From: Tahibacter harae
GTDB taxonomy: Bacteria > Pseudomonadota > Gammaproteobacteria > Xanthomonadales > Rhodanobacteraceae
Assembly: GCF_024437735.1 (NCBI RefSeq)
Contig: NZ_JANFQO010000007.1
Span: 62,001 to 126,000, forward strand
DNA: 64,000 nucleotides
Direction: 5' to 3'
The notes under the pieces were generated by a model, which saw nothing but the letters and a program-made list of their open reading frames with translations, ran no database searches and was not told the origin of the DNA. The translations under genes were made by a program, and so were the position numbers. Positions within the stretch are counted from its first letter, which is position 1. The number at the start of each line of letters is the position of its first letter. Below are positions 1 through 8,636 of the stretch, in pieces.

Positions 1-487
1 TGGCCGTGGTGCTCACCGAGAGCGCGGCGCTGTCGGCGGTGTTGACGGGGATCAATGTGTACTCGCTGTCCGCCGCCGCACTGTTGACGCAGAAATCGCT
101 GGCCGCGGCCGGATCGAGCAGCCGCACCTCGCCCAGGTTCAGGGTGACGCAGGCCGCGGTGCCGACCGTAATTGGCAAGGCACGCGAGGCGACGCAGCCG
201 TTACCATCGGTGGCAACGATGCGCGCCATCGCGCTACCGAGGGAAGCCGGTGTCGGCGTGCCGCTGAGTATGCCGGCGCTGGACAGGCTCAGACCGTCAG
301 GCAGCCCTTCGGCGGTGTACTGGTAGGTGCCGCCGGCGCTGACCGAGAACTCCACCGGCGTATACGACTGCAGAATATTGGCATTGGGCAGGCTGCCCGG
401 GGCCACGTTGGCGGGCAGGCATTGCGCGCCCGCGGCGCCGGCGAACAGGGCGGCGCTGCCGGCCAGGACAGAAAGCGTCTTCTTCAT
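1..487 (-). CDS. Secreted protein with putative Ig-like (He_PIG) domain, 3' end outside window
   Basis: The reading frame opens at ATG 487 and is still open at the left window edge, giving 162 residues of an incomplete protein. A signal peptide is clear: MKKTL, a hydrophobic stretch, and a probable cut after AGA-Q. Residues about 35-85 contain the pattern YTAEGLPDGLSLSS...G.LSGTPT followed by a D.NGC element, which is typical of the He_PIG putative-Ig family of surface and adhesin-like proteins. A TGAGG sequence lies seven bases before the start. It sits 8 bp downstream of another secreted-protein gene on the same strand, so the two are probably co-transcribed. The C-terminus, which would show any sorting tail, is outside the window. 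The function is unknown; a role at the cell surface is inferred. Confidence 0.75.
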   Translation of the reverse strand, partial: MKKTLSVLAGSAALFAGAAGAQCLPANVAPGSLPNANILQSYTPVEFSVSAGGTYQYTAEGLPDGLSLSSAGILSGTPTPASLGSAMARIVATDGNGCVASRALPITVGTAACVTLNLGEVRLLDPAAASDFCVNSAAADSEYTLIPVNTADSAALSVSTTA

Positions 488-495
488 GCGCGGCC

Positions 496-1143
496 TCATT
501 CGACGTCAAACTGCATCAGGGTGACGGGGACGCCGGACGCATTGTGGAAAACCACCTGGTCGAAGCGCGCGCTGTGCACGTCGCTACCGCTGAGCTGCTC
601 CACGAAGATACGCACCTGGGCGCTGGAGGTGCCGGCCGGCGCCGTGGCCGAGCCGACGAAGCCGCTGCCCGGCGCCGCATTGCCCGGTATGCCGCCCCAG
701 ACCGTGTCGCTGAGCGGATAGGCCGTGCCGATCACCGCGCCCTGGCCCTGGGCGCCGTCGAATGTGGATGAGCATTCGACGTTCGGGAAGAACGCCACTT
801 CCATCATCGCGCGCGCCAGGCCGACGGTCTGGCCAGTCAGGAACTTGACGCGGGCGTAGTAGGAATAAGTCTGGCCTGCCGTCACCGGCACGCACTGAGC
901 CAGGCCGATCTGCGAGCCGGCTTCTTCCACCGTGAACTCGGCCGAGCCCGACGTCGGCATTGCGTCGACATCGTCGGCATTCCACGTACGTGTACCGTCG
1001 CCGGGCGCGGTGGAACCGAAGTCCAGCCAGCCACTGAGGTCGGTGGCGAAACCGGTGTTGTTCACCAAGTTCTGCGCCTGCCCTTGCGCGCCCCAGAACA
1101 GGATCAGGCCGGCCACGAACAGATGAAGGTAATTACGGCGCAC
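496..1143 (-). CDS. Secreted protein, carbohydrate-binding-module-like fold, PVTL..F.VE tail
   Basis: I place the start at GTG 1143 because GGGAGG lies five bases upstream and the product then begins with a signal peptide (MRRNYLHLF, hydrophobic core, GAQGQA-Q). Longer upstream extensions in the frame lack a ribosome site. The mature protein (about 190 residues) opens with NLVNNTGFATDLSGW, and has a tryptophan- and glycine-rich body ending in SARFDQVVFHN. This layout (N..F..L.GW at the front, D.V at the back) is typical of jelly-roll carbohydrate-binding modules of the CBM4/9 kind, but the family is not proven. The last residues, VPVTLMQFDVE, match the tails of two other secreted proteins in this window. 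It is first in a probable two-gene unit with the He_PIG-like gene. The substrate is unknown. Confidence 0.75.
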   Translation of the reverse strand: MRRNYLHLFVAGLILFWGAQGQAQNLVNNTGFATDLSGWLDFGSTAPGDGTRTWNADDVDAMPTSGSAEFTVEEAGSQIGLAQCVPVTAGQTYSYYARVKFLTGQTVGLARAMMEVAFFPNVECSSTFDGAQGQGAVIGTAYPLSDTVWGGIPGNAAPGSGFVGSATAPAGTSSAQVRIFVEQLSGSDVHSARFDQVVFHNASGVPVTLMQFDVE

Positions 1144-1390
1144 GTACACCTCCCATAGTGGACTTCCCCGATTGCGTTTTCGTGAAAACTGTCGAACGCA
1201 AGTCGTCGCGAACTCGCGCACCAATGCATGCGCCGAGACTATGCGCTGCGCCAGCGCCGTGCAACAGTCTCCATTTTTCACAAATCATTGACAAAACAGC
1301 GGCTGGTCGCGCTGGCGACATGACTTGTTCGACCTTACAACGACTACTTCAAGCAAACCTCCGCTCCGCTCGACGAGCGTTCTCGGATAC

Positions 1391-2344
1391 CTATAAAGCA
1401 AGCCGTAGCGCCAACCGAATGCCCTTGAGCCAACGCTGCCCAAGCTTTTCCGCCCAGGCCGCAAGATCGTGCGCCGATCCGACAGCACGGTACCAGCCAT
1501 CACCATAGCCGCGGACACGCAGCGTCCAGCGGGAGGAAGATTCTTCGATCCGGGCAAGCGCCACTGGAGCGCCCGCCGTTATCTTGCCGGGTTTTCCGGG
1601 CGCCAGAACACGTCCTGTCCAGTCGAGAATCTGCAGGTATTCCCCTGCGCTCAACGACAATTTCGGCAGCGGCGTCCCCATGACCGGCCGCATCGGTTCA
1701 GTGAGTGTTTCAGGCGAATTTCCACCTGTCGAAATCCGCTTATGCACACTGGTATGCGTGGACTCGTCCAGCCGCTCTACCGTGCCCGCCCGGATCGGAT
1801 TGAGATCCACATAAGCCATAGCCGCCAGCACAGCACGCTCATCACAGAGAACCTGACACTTGAAACGCCCCTCCCAGAAACGTCCTTTACAGTCGTCTTC
1901 CCGATTGGCACGGCGTGCGATGGGCTCGGCCAGGCAGCGCATGAACCAGGACAGATTGCTCAGCCGCCTGCGGATCACGGCAAGCCGTTCAGGGTTGGCG
2001 ACCAGTTGCTCACATCTGAGCTTCACATCGTCATCGCCGGCCGCAGGGAAAAGCCGAAGCCAGCGCGCCGCCACCTCGGCATCACTCCACGACGAAGCCA
2101 GCGCCGGATTGATCTGGACAACGAGGTGGAGGTGATTACTCATGATCGCAAATGCATGGATCGCCACGGCGAAACACTCGCCCAACAATCGCAAGCGATC
2201 CTCGACCCAGACTTTGCGATGCTCGTAAGATCGACCGGTATAGCGATCTTCGCCACAGAGAAAAGCACGGCGTACGCAGCGTTGAATGCAGTGGTAACAC
2301 CCTTCGGCATCGGGTGCGACGAGATGAGATCTGGCAACGGTCAT
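1391..2344 (-). mobile_element. Y1 (HUH) transposase, REP-associated tyrosine transposase type
   Basis: This 317-residue protein is a single-strand DNA transposase of the IS200-like Y1 superfamily. With the start at ATG 2344 the HUH metal-binding motif is H71-L-H73 (MSNHLHLVV), and the catalytic tyrosine is probably Y178 in AYVDLNPIRAG. The N-terminal RCVRRAFLCGED...SYEHR stretch is typical of the long, solitary branch of this family. Residues about 220-317 form a C-terminal extension also seen in that branch (YLQILDWTGR). I prefer 2344 over ATG 2368 because family members begin M.xARS-like just before this point; 2368 lies inside the adjacent repeat. No TnpB partner and no terminal inverted repeats are visible. 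The frame looks intact, so it may be active or domesticated. Confidence 0.85.
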
Positions 2345-2364
2345 GGCCAACAGCATGACCGACT

Positions 2365-2602
2365 GCATAGGCGGATGCGTGAGGAATCATCCGGGGTGGT
2401 GGTCAGAGGATTCTGAGTTGTGGGTGTCCCGCTTATCGCCGCCTATCGTCTTCGATGGGTGTCCCATTTGTTGCTGTTGTTCGGCATAGGCGGATGCGTG
2501 AGGAATCATCCGGGGTGGGGGTCAGAGGATTCTGAGTTGTGGGTGTCCCGCTTATCGCCGCCCATCGTCTTCGATGGGTGTCCCATTTGTTGCCCCATTT
2601 GT
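2365..2602. repeat. Tandem 119-bp direct duplication at the transposase 5' end
   Basis: The sequence beginning GCATAGGCGGATGCGTGAGG at 2365 starts again at 2484, a period of 119 bp. Over 2365-2474 versus 2484-2593 (110 bp) I find only two differences (2400 T versus 2519 G; 2444 T versus 2563 C). The 9-mer GGGTGTCCC occurs six times across this block and its right flank, at 2422, 2457, 2541, 2576, 2613 and 2642. The array directly abuts the 5' end of the transposase gene, so it is either its leader/promoter region or a set of recognition sites. Confidence 0.9.
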
Positions 2603-2660
2603 TGCCTTCGATGGGTGTCCCATTTGTTGCTGTTGTTCGATGGGTGTCCCAATTGTTGGA
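2454..2660. repeat. Four copies of GATGGGTGTCCC(A)ATTTGTTG-type repeat
   Basis: The unit GATGGGTGTCCCATTTGTTG begins at 2454, 2573 and 2610, and a one-base variant (CAATTGTTG) begins at 2639. Two copies belong to the 119-bp duplication; the other two are extra and carry the array toward the next gene. Short units with a near-palindromic GGGTGTCCC core next to a Y1 transposase are candidates for REP-like substrates, but no other copy was seen elsewhere in the window. Confidence 0.8.
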
Positions 2661-2696
2661 TTCGCCCCATCTGCAGCCCGATCCAATCAGCTGCAA

Positions 2697-3470
2697 TCAA
2701 TCGAAGTAGACCGAAACTCCCACTCCGCCCTGAATGTCGGCCGCGGCCTCGTTCAGACCAAAATCCGCCGAAATATCCAATTGCACGGAAGGTGTCGCCA
2801 TCCAGGTGAACCCACCGCCCGCTACCGCCGTCGCCGCCACTCCGCTGCCATCGCTGTAACCGGCCTCGATGAAGGCGCCACCACGCTCGCCGAGGGCAAA
2901 GCCCATGCCCGGAGAAAATGTATAGGTTTCCACACCGTCAAGGCGATTTACGCCGGCATACAGCGACAGCGAACGCGAGCCGCCAAGATCGATACCAAGC
3001 GTACCGGCAAGATCGTACTGGGTTCCTCCTGCGCTGAACGCCGCATCGCCGGTGGCCAGAGTGACGCCGCCGAGCACGGCCCAGGAGAGGGTTTCCGACC
3101 CCGACGGCAACGCCGCCTTGAGCGCAACGCCCAGATCGCCGCTACCGTTGATGCTGCTGCGAAAGCCGGGACCGCTCGCACGCTGATAGTTGAACGCCGC
3201 GCCGCTGAGCTGCATTTCCAGCCGCGGCGCCAGGCCGAAGCGCAACGTAGTATCGGCGCTGTAGCTGCGCGAACGGACGCCGCCTTCGTCGTCGAATGCG
3301 AAATCCGGCAGGCCTTGTTCCAGCGACAGTGCGCCGACCGCAATCGTCAAAGTGGAAAAGGCGATGCCGGGGCGGTCGAAGGCCGGGCCTTCGTCGGCAG
3401 CGGCAGTATCAGCCGCAGCAAGCAACGAAAGCAGCATTGCCATGGAATGCAGACAGCGGCTGTAGCGCAT
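2697..3470 (-). CDS. Outer-membrane beta-barrel protein, phenol-degradation MetA-like family
   Basis: The 257-residue product starts at ATG 3470, which has GGAG eleven bases upstream; an in-frame ATG at 3485 is less likely. A signal peptide (MRYSRCLHSMAMLLSLLAAADTAAA) precedes a body of alternating short hydrophobic strands and turns, with recurring motifs such as DTTLRFGLAPRLEMQL and PSVQLDISADFGLN. This is typical of the MetA-pathway-of-phenol-degradation/transporter-like family (Pfam PF13557). The last strand ends in an aromatic (VYFD), as expected for outer-membrane barrels. The family name comes from gene context in other species; the transported substrate here is unknown. It stands alone, downstream of no obvious promoter and next to the transposase repeats. 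Confidence 0.7.
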   Translation of the reverse strand: MRYSRCLHSMAMLLSLLAAADTAAADEGPAFDRPGIAFSTLTIAVGALSLEQGLPDFAFDDEGGVRSRSYSADTTLRFGLAPRLEMQLSGAAFNYQRASGPGFRSSINGSGDLGVALKAALPSGSETLSWAVLGGVTLATGDAAFSAGGTQYDLAGTLGIDLGGSRSLSLYAGVNRLDGVETYTFSPGMGFALGERGGAFIEAGYSDGSGVAATAVAGGGFTWMATPSVQLDISADFGLNEAAADIQGGVGVSVYFD

Positions 3471-3991
3471 TTTCTTTCTCCGCATGAATCCGCCTCTGCA
3501 GATCGCTGCCGGGTACTAAACAGGTTTGATGCCGCCCACGGGACAGGTTTCGATTCCACGCCAATGGGCGTGGCTCCGGCCAGAGCAGGATGCCAGTCCG
3601 CTGCCAAAAGGAAAAATCCGACCGGTGGATTTCCCGACTACAGAACCGACCATGCCAATCCAGCTGTGCGGAATGAACCACCAGCTTTCGCCCTGGATCC
3701 GTCGTTGCAGGTCGGACCCTGGCACGCTGCTCAGCCGACCGCCGACGCTTGCAGCCGCATGCAGGAACCAGTCGCGCGAAAACATCGGAACGTGCGCCAT
3801 AGGCCCGGAAAAGCGCATGCTTTTGCAGCATGCCCGATCATCGTCGACAAAGTCCGCGGCGATGGCCAGTGCACGCGCTCGATTCCGCAGGCGTTCCGCC
3901 CGCGCCCTTGCCACAGCTCTGGCAAGCCTCGCCATCGAACACTGACACGCCCGGCCTCCGGTTCGCAGGATCGGAGCTTCGCGCCCCGCCA
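3471..3991. other. Intergenic stretch of about 520 bp with no supported gene
   Basis: Several open frames cross this stretch on both strands, but none has a plausible start site, domain or codon pattern, and they overlap each other. In related genomes zipA is usually followed by ligA; here zipA transcription runs into this non-coding stretch instead. The only structure I see is a short perfect hairpin at 3556-3573. Confidence 0.6.
3556..3573. other. Short perfect hairpin
   Basis: CCACGCC, loop AATG, GGCGTGG: a 7-bp stem with a 4-base loop and no following T-tract. It lies downstream of zipA and upstream of the barrel gene. It could be a REP-like or processing hairpin; there is too little to assign a role. 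Confidence 0.4.
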
Positions 3992-4789
3992 CTACCAATC
4001 AGCGCGTATCCGACTCCCATCCTGCTTCCTGTCCCACGCGCGCAGATCATCGCGGATATGCGAGATGCGCTGCCGCCCCAGCGCGTTGCGTTCCTCGTCC
4101 AGCACCACCGCATCGAGCAGTTCGGCCAGGCGCTGGGCGGTGGGCAGCATGGTGTCCCAGGCATCCAGCGCGGGCAGCGGTCCAGGCAAGGCCATGAAGA
4201 AGCTCAGGCCCGGAGTGCTGAGTTCGTCGATGCGGCTCATGTCGAAATGGCCGGGCTTGACCATGTTGGCGACGCTGAAGATCGGTCCCAGCTCGCGCTT
4301 GCCGTCGACCAGGCGGTGGAAGATGCCAAGGTCGCCGAATTCCATGCCGCATTTTTCCGCCGCGACAACCAGGTCGCTGCCGCGGATGGCGGTGCCGGCG
4401 CGCGCAGCGATGAACAGGGTGACGATGCGTTCCACCGGCTGCTCGGGACGCTGGCCCAGGCTGGAGCGCGGCGGTGCGGCGAACAGATCGCCGGGGTCGC
4501 TGTAGCGCGGTGCGGTGCGGGCTGTGCCGGTATCGGCGTCGGTGTCGTAGTCCTCAGCCGGATCACCGGCGTCGTCGGTGGCGCGCATCGACGGCAGGCC
4601 GTCGTCCTCGGCATCGCCGCCGAGGGTGGGTTCGCGCCGGCCGGAGGCCTCGCCCTTGCCGCCGGCGACGCGGCGGCCCTGGCCGGGCTTGCGCGGCGTG
4701 CCCAGGAAATAGATCACGGCGAGCACGATCGCGCCCAGCACGATCAGGATAAGCCGCAGTTCGTTGGCGCTCAGGCCTTGCTGTTCCAT
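3992..4789 (-). CDS. zipA: Cell division protein ZipA
   Basis: ZipA is the inner-membrane anchor that binds the C-terminal tail of FtsZ and stabilises the Z ring. The 265-residue product has the expected plan: a short N-terminus with one membrane helix (LRLILIVLGAIVLAVIYFLG, residues 12-31), a charged and proline/aspartate-rich linker (about 35-115), and a C-terminal FtsZ-binding domain beginning near PVERIVTLFIAAR and containing the family element GMEFGDLGIFHR and the FDMSRIDELSTPGLSFFMALPGP region. GGGAGA precedes the ATG. It follows smc by 16 bp on the same strand, the usual smc-zipA pairing. The expected next gene, ligA, is absent. Confidence 0.93.
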   Translation of the reverse strand: MEQQGLSANELRLILIVLGAIVLAVIYFLGTPRKPGQGRRVAGGKGEASGRREPTLGGDAEDDGLPSMRATDDAGDPAEDYDTDADTGTARTAPRYSDPGDLFAAPPRSSLGQRPEQPVERIVTLFIAARAGTAIRGSDLVVAAEKCGMEFGDLGIFHRLVDGKRELGPIFSVANMVKPGHFDMSRIDELSTPGLSFFMALPGPLPALDAWDTMLPTAQRLAELLDAVVLDEERNALGRQRISHIRDDLRAWDRKQDGSRIRADW

Positions 4790-4805
4790 GCCCTGTCTCC
4801 CTTGC

Positions 4806-7800
4806 TCAGGCTGCGCCGACCAGCTTGGACGCCTCGGCCAGGTCGACCTGGACCAGGCGCGACACGCCGGGCTCGCGCATGGTGACGCCGCAGAGCTGGT
4901 GCGCGGCCTCCATGGTGGTCTTGTTGTGCGAGACGAACAAGAACTGCACGTGTTCGGACATTTCGTTGACCATGTTGGAGAAGCGGCCGACGTTGGCCTC
5001 GTCCAGCGGCGCGTCCACCTCGTCCAGCAGGCAGAACGGCGCGGGGTTGAGACGGAAAATGGAGAACACCAGGGCGACCGCGGTCAGCGCCTTCTCGCCG
5101 CCGGACAGCAGCGAGATCGAGGTCACGCGCTTGCCGGGCGGCCGCGCCATGATGGACACGCCGGTGTCGAGCAGGTCGTCACCGGTGAGTTCCAGGTACG
5201 CATGCCCGCCGCCGAACAGGCGCGGGAACAGCTCCTGCAGGCCGCTGTTGACCTTGTCGAAGGTTTCCTTGAAGCGCTGGCGCGTCTCGCGGTCGATCTT
5301 CTTGATCGCGCCTTCCAAGGTCTCCATCGCGGTGCTGAGGTCGGTCAGCTGCGCGTCGAGATAGGTCTTGCGCTGGGACTGTTCCTCGTATTCCTGGATC
5401 GCGGCGAGGTTGACCGGTTCCAGGCGGCGGATCTTGCCTTCCAGTTCGGTCAGCGCCTGGGCCCAGTCGCCGATGTCGGCATGGGCCGGCAGGCCGGCGA
5501 TGACGGCGTCGAGTTCCAGCCCTGCCTCGGCGATGGCCTGGGCGAGATTGTCGGCGCGCAGCTTGAGGCTGTGCTCGGACATGCGCCGCTCGGCCAGCGC
5601 TTCGCGGCGCTGGGTCAGCACGTGATCCACGCGCTGGCGCTCCTGCTCCAGCCGGCGCAGTTCCGCGTCGCAGTCTTCCAGCGCGCGGCGCGCGTCGACC
5701 AATTGGCGGTCGACCAGCAGGCGCTGGTTGAGATAGGTCTGCCGTTCGCCGTCGAGTTCAGTCAGCGGATCCTCGTCGGCAGCGAGTTGGGCGGCGATGT
5801 CCTGGCGGCGCGTCTCCAGTTGGGCGATCTGCGCCTGCATGCGGCCCAGCGCCTGTTCCAGCGAACCGATCGCGCTGCGCTTGGATTCCAGCGACAGGGC
5901 CAGCTGGTGCGCCTGCTCGCGCGCTTCGCGCGAGTTCATGCGCGCTTCCTCGCGCTGTTCCAGCGTGCGCCGGCGCTGGCTTTCCAGCTGCTGGCGCTGC
6001 TGTTCCAGGTCGCCCATGCGGATCACCGCCGCATCCAGGCGGCCGCGGGCTTCCTTGACCTGGGCCTCGTCCTCGGCCAGCTTGGCGGCGAGCTGGGCGA
6101 TCTCGGCATCGACCTTTTCCAGCCGCGCCTGGGCCGTCTCGACCTTGCCGCGGTGACTCTGCAGCTGGCCGCCGATCTCGGCCAGGCGGCGGTGCGCCAT
6201 GTACAGCTCGCGCTGGGCGTCGTCGCGCTGGCGCTCGCTTTCCACTTTGCTCGATTTCAACTCGTCCAGTTGTTCGGCCAGATCCTGGGCGCGCTCGTCC
6301 AGCGCCTCGCTCTGGCCCTGCAGGGCGTGAATCTCGCGCTCGCGCGCGAGCACGCCGCTCTGCGCACCGCCGCGGCGCAGCACGCGCACATGGCCGGCGC
6401 CGAACCACTCGCCGCTGCGCGTGATCACCGACTGGCCGGCGGCCAGTGCGGCGGCGAGGCGGCCCGCCTCGTCCAGATCCTGCGCCAGCTGTACCTGGGC
6501 CAGCAGGCCCAGCACCGCGGCCGGGCCGCGCGTGACGGCGGACAGGGTGCCGGGCACGGCCTCGCCGCCCTGGGCACTGGCGATCAGCACCATGTCGGCT
6601 TCGCGCAGGCCGGCAAGCTCGGCGGCGTAATCCTGCGGCGCCTCGACCAGCACGCCTTCGAGCAGGCCGGAAAGCACGGTCTCCACCGCGGTTTCCCAGC
6701 CCGCGTCCACGTCCAGCGCCTCGCCCAGGCGGCGCGCGTCGCTCAGGCCGGCCTGGGCCAGCCACTGGCTGGCGGCGCCTTTTTCCTGGCCCAGCGCGGC
6801 GTGCTGCAGCGCCTCCAGCGAGGCCAGGCGCCCGCGCAACGTCTGCAACTGCTGGCGCGTATCGCTCAGGCCCGACTGCGTGCTGCGCTCGGTTTCGAGC
6901 AGGCGCTCGTAGGCGGTCTTGCGCTCGTCCAGCAGCGCGGTCAGGGTTTCCACTTTTTCGCGCTGGTTTTCCTGCTCGTCGCCCAGCGATTCGGCCGCGG
7001 CGCTGAGCGCGCCCAGGTCGGCGGCGCGCTTCTCGCCTTCAAGGGTTTCCAGGCGGCGCGCCACGTCCAGGCACTGGCGGTCCAGGTAGTCCAGGCGGGT
7101 GCGCTCGACCTCGGCCGCGCGGGTGGATTCCGAACTGGAGGCCGAATACTGATCCCAGGCCTGCTGCCATTCGGCCAAGCGCGCCTCGGCGTCGCGCAGC
7201 ACGTCGGCGGTGGCCTCGTCGGCCTCGCGCAGCGCTTCCAGGCGCGGCTGGCCCTGGGCGACGGCTTCGCGCAAGGTCTCGATCTGTTCCAGGTCGCCGG
7301 CGATGTGCTCGGCCAGCTCGCGGTGAGCGCGCTCGGTTTCCTCGCGGCTCTTGTCCAGGCGCTCGCGCAGCTCCCGGTTGTGGGCGATCTGCTGCTCCAC
7401 CCGGGCGATGTCGGCGCCGACCTTGTACACCTCGCCCTGGACCAGGCCCAGGTGTTCGTTGGCGCTGTGGTGGCGCTCGCGGCTGGCTTCGATCTGGGCT
7501 TCGATCTGGCGCTGGTCGGCGACGAATTTCTCGATCTCGATTTCCGCCTGGCGCAGCGCATTGCCCTGTCCTTCCACCTCGTCGGCGATGGCGCGGTAGT
7601 TCAGTGCACGCAGTTCGGCTTCTTTCTGCTTCTGCTCGGCCTTGAGTTCCTGCCAGCGCGCCGCAGCCTTGGCCTGGCGGTTGAGGTGTTCGAGCTGCTT
7701 GTCCACTTCGTCGCGCACGTCGCGCACGCGGTCGAGGTTCTCGCGCGTGGACTTGATGCGGTTTTCGGTTTCCTTGCGCCGCTCCTTGTACTTTGAAATA

Positions 7801-8306
7801 CCGGCGGCTTCTTCAAGGTGATGGCGCAGGGCTTCCGGATCGGATTCCACCACCTGCGAGATCATGCCCTGCTCGATGATGGAATAGCTGCGCGCGCCCA
7901 GGCCGGTGCCCAGGAACAGATCGGTGATGTCGCGGCGGCGGCAGCGCGCGCCGTTGAGCAGGTACTGCGACTGGCCATCGCGGCTGACCACGCGCTTAAC
8001 CGAGATTTCGTTGAACTTGGCGTATTCGCCGACGATGGTGCCGTCGGAATTGTCGAACACCAGCTCGACCGAGGCCTGCCCCACCGGCTTGCGTGCGCTG
8101 GAGCCGGAGAAGATCACGTCGGTGAGCGAATCGCCGCGCAGGCGGCTGGCGGCGCTTTCGCCCATGACCCAGCGGATCGCGTCGATGATGTTGGATTTGC
8201 CGCAGCCGTTGGGACCGACGATGCCGGTCATGTTGGTGGGCAGGTGCAGCGTGGTCGGATCGACGAAGGACTTGAATCCGGCCAGTTTGATCGTGGTCAG
8301 GCGCAT
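4806..8306 (-). CDS. smc: Chromosome segregation protein SMC
   Basis: The 1166-residue protein is the condensin ATPase that organises and segregates the chromosome. The start is set at ATG 8306 so the protein begins MRLTTIKLAGFKSF, the conserved SMC N-terminus; an ATG 18 bases upstream adds only six unconserved residues. Walker A is GPNGCGKS (31-38). Long heptad-rich coiled coils flank a globular hinge near residues 510-640. The C-terminal lobe carries the ABC signature LLSGGEKAL and Walker B FCLLDEVDAPLDE. Length matches the family. It is upstream of zipA in what looks like one operon. The frame is intact. Confidence 0.97.
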   Translation of the reverse strand: MRLTTIKLAGFKSFVDPTTLHLPTNMTGIVGPNGCGKSNIIDAIRWVMGESAASRLRGDSLTDVIFSGSSARKPVGQASVELVFDNSDGTIVGEYAKFNEISVKRVVSRDGQSQYLLNGARCRRRDITDLFLGTGLGARSYSIIEQGMISQVVESDPEALRHHLEEAAGISKYKERRKETENRIKSTRENLDRVRDVRDEVDKQLEHLNRQAKAAARWQELKAEQKQKEAELRALNYRAIADEVEGQGNALRQAEIEIEKFVADQRQIEAQIEASRERHHSANEHLGLVQGEVYKVGADIARVEQQIAHNRELRERLDKSREETERAHRELAEHIAGDLEQIETLREAVAQGQPRLEALREADEATADVLRDAEARLAEWQQAWDQYSASSSESTRAAEVERTRLDYLDRQCLDVARRLETLEGEKRAADLGALSAAAESLGDEQENQREKVETLTALLDERKTAYERLLETERSTQSGLSDTRQQLQTLRGRLASLEALQHAALGQEKGAASQWLAQAGLSDARRLGEALDVDAGWETAVETVLSGLLEGVLVEAPQDYAAELAGLREADMVLIASAQGGEAVPGTLSAVTRGPAAVLGLLAQVQLAQDLDEAGRLAAALAAGQSVITRSGEWFGAGHVRVLRRGGAQSGVLAREREIHALQGQSEALDERAQDLAEQLDELKSSKVESERQRDDAQRELYMAHRRLAEIGGQLQSHRGKVETAQARLEKVDAEIAQLAAKLAEDEAQVKEARGRLDAAVIRMGDLEQQRQQLESQRRRTLEQREEARMNSREAREQAHQLALSLESKRSAIGSLEQALGRMQAQIAQLETRRQDIAAQLAADEDPLTELDGERQTYLNQRLLVDRQLVDARRALEDCDAELRRLEQERQRVDHVLTQRREALAERRMSEHSLKLRADNLAQAIAEAGLELDAVIAGLPAHADIGDWAQALTELEGKIRRLEPVNLAAIQEYEEQSQRKTYLDAQLTDLSTAMETLEGAIKKIDRETRQRFKETFDKVNSGLQELFPRLFGGGHAYLELTGDDLLDTGVSIMARPPGKRVTSISLLSGGEKALTAVALVFSIFRLNPAPFCLLDEVDAPLDEANVGRFSNMVNEMSEHVQFLFVSHNKTTMEAAHQLCGVTMREPGVSRLVQVDLAEASKLVGAA

Positions 8307-8636
8307 GGGGTTACCGCGGCGCACGCTGCTGGGCCGGAGCGGTGAACGCGGGAAGGCCCGACCCGGCCCTTCCTTCTGCCGCCGGCAGGCTCAGCGCATG
8401 CGCCTGCATTGAAGACTTGCCGTGTCCGACTGCCGCCAGAAGGCGCGGCCGGACGCCAGTTTCCCCCGCCGGAGGCCCGGCGCGTGGGCTGGCAGTATAG
8501 CCGAGGGTACCGGCGCCGGGGGCGCCGCCCGCACCGGCGGCGAGGCTGGCGCCCGTGCTCGGGCGCCAGTCATCTTCCGCGTAGTTTCAAATGTTTGCAG
8601 CGTATTGCTGGGACCGATTCCAGCTCTGCGGCGGGC
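8307..8636. other. Intergenic region of 330 bp upstream of smc
   Basis: This very GC-rich gap separates the smc start from the end of the parvulin gene on the same strand. A -10-like TATACT on the minus strand lies at 8494-8499, but no acceptable -35 element sits 16-18 bp above it, so I do not call a promoter. No gene or strong hairpin is evident. Confidence 0.5.

Noticed and set aside
3549-3573. tRNA-like T-arm sequence (GGTTTCGATTCC) near 3549
   Set aside because: Only one arm-like string is present; no acceptor stem, D-arm or anticodon arm can be folded around it.
3516-3998. Minus-strand frame of 160 residues and overlapping frames downstream of zipA
   Set aside because: Frames overlap on both strands, lack a ribosome site and have low-complexity or basic content with no recognisable domain. 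Two weakly similar 28-bp pieces near 3495 and 3697 are too divergent to call repeats.
4764-7796. Long plus-strand open frame (about 1010 codons) opposite smc
   Set aside because: It is antisense to a clear SMC coding frame; the residues are Ala/Gly/Gln-rich and reflect the GC-rich third positions of smc. No domain or ribosome site supports it.
8491-8522. Promoter for smc on the minus strand (TATACT at 8494-8499)
   Set aside because: The expected -35 position holds a G/C run without similarity to TTGACA; -10-like matches are expected by chance.
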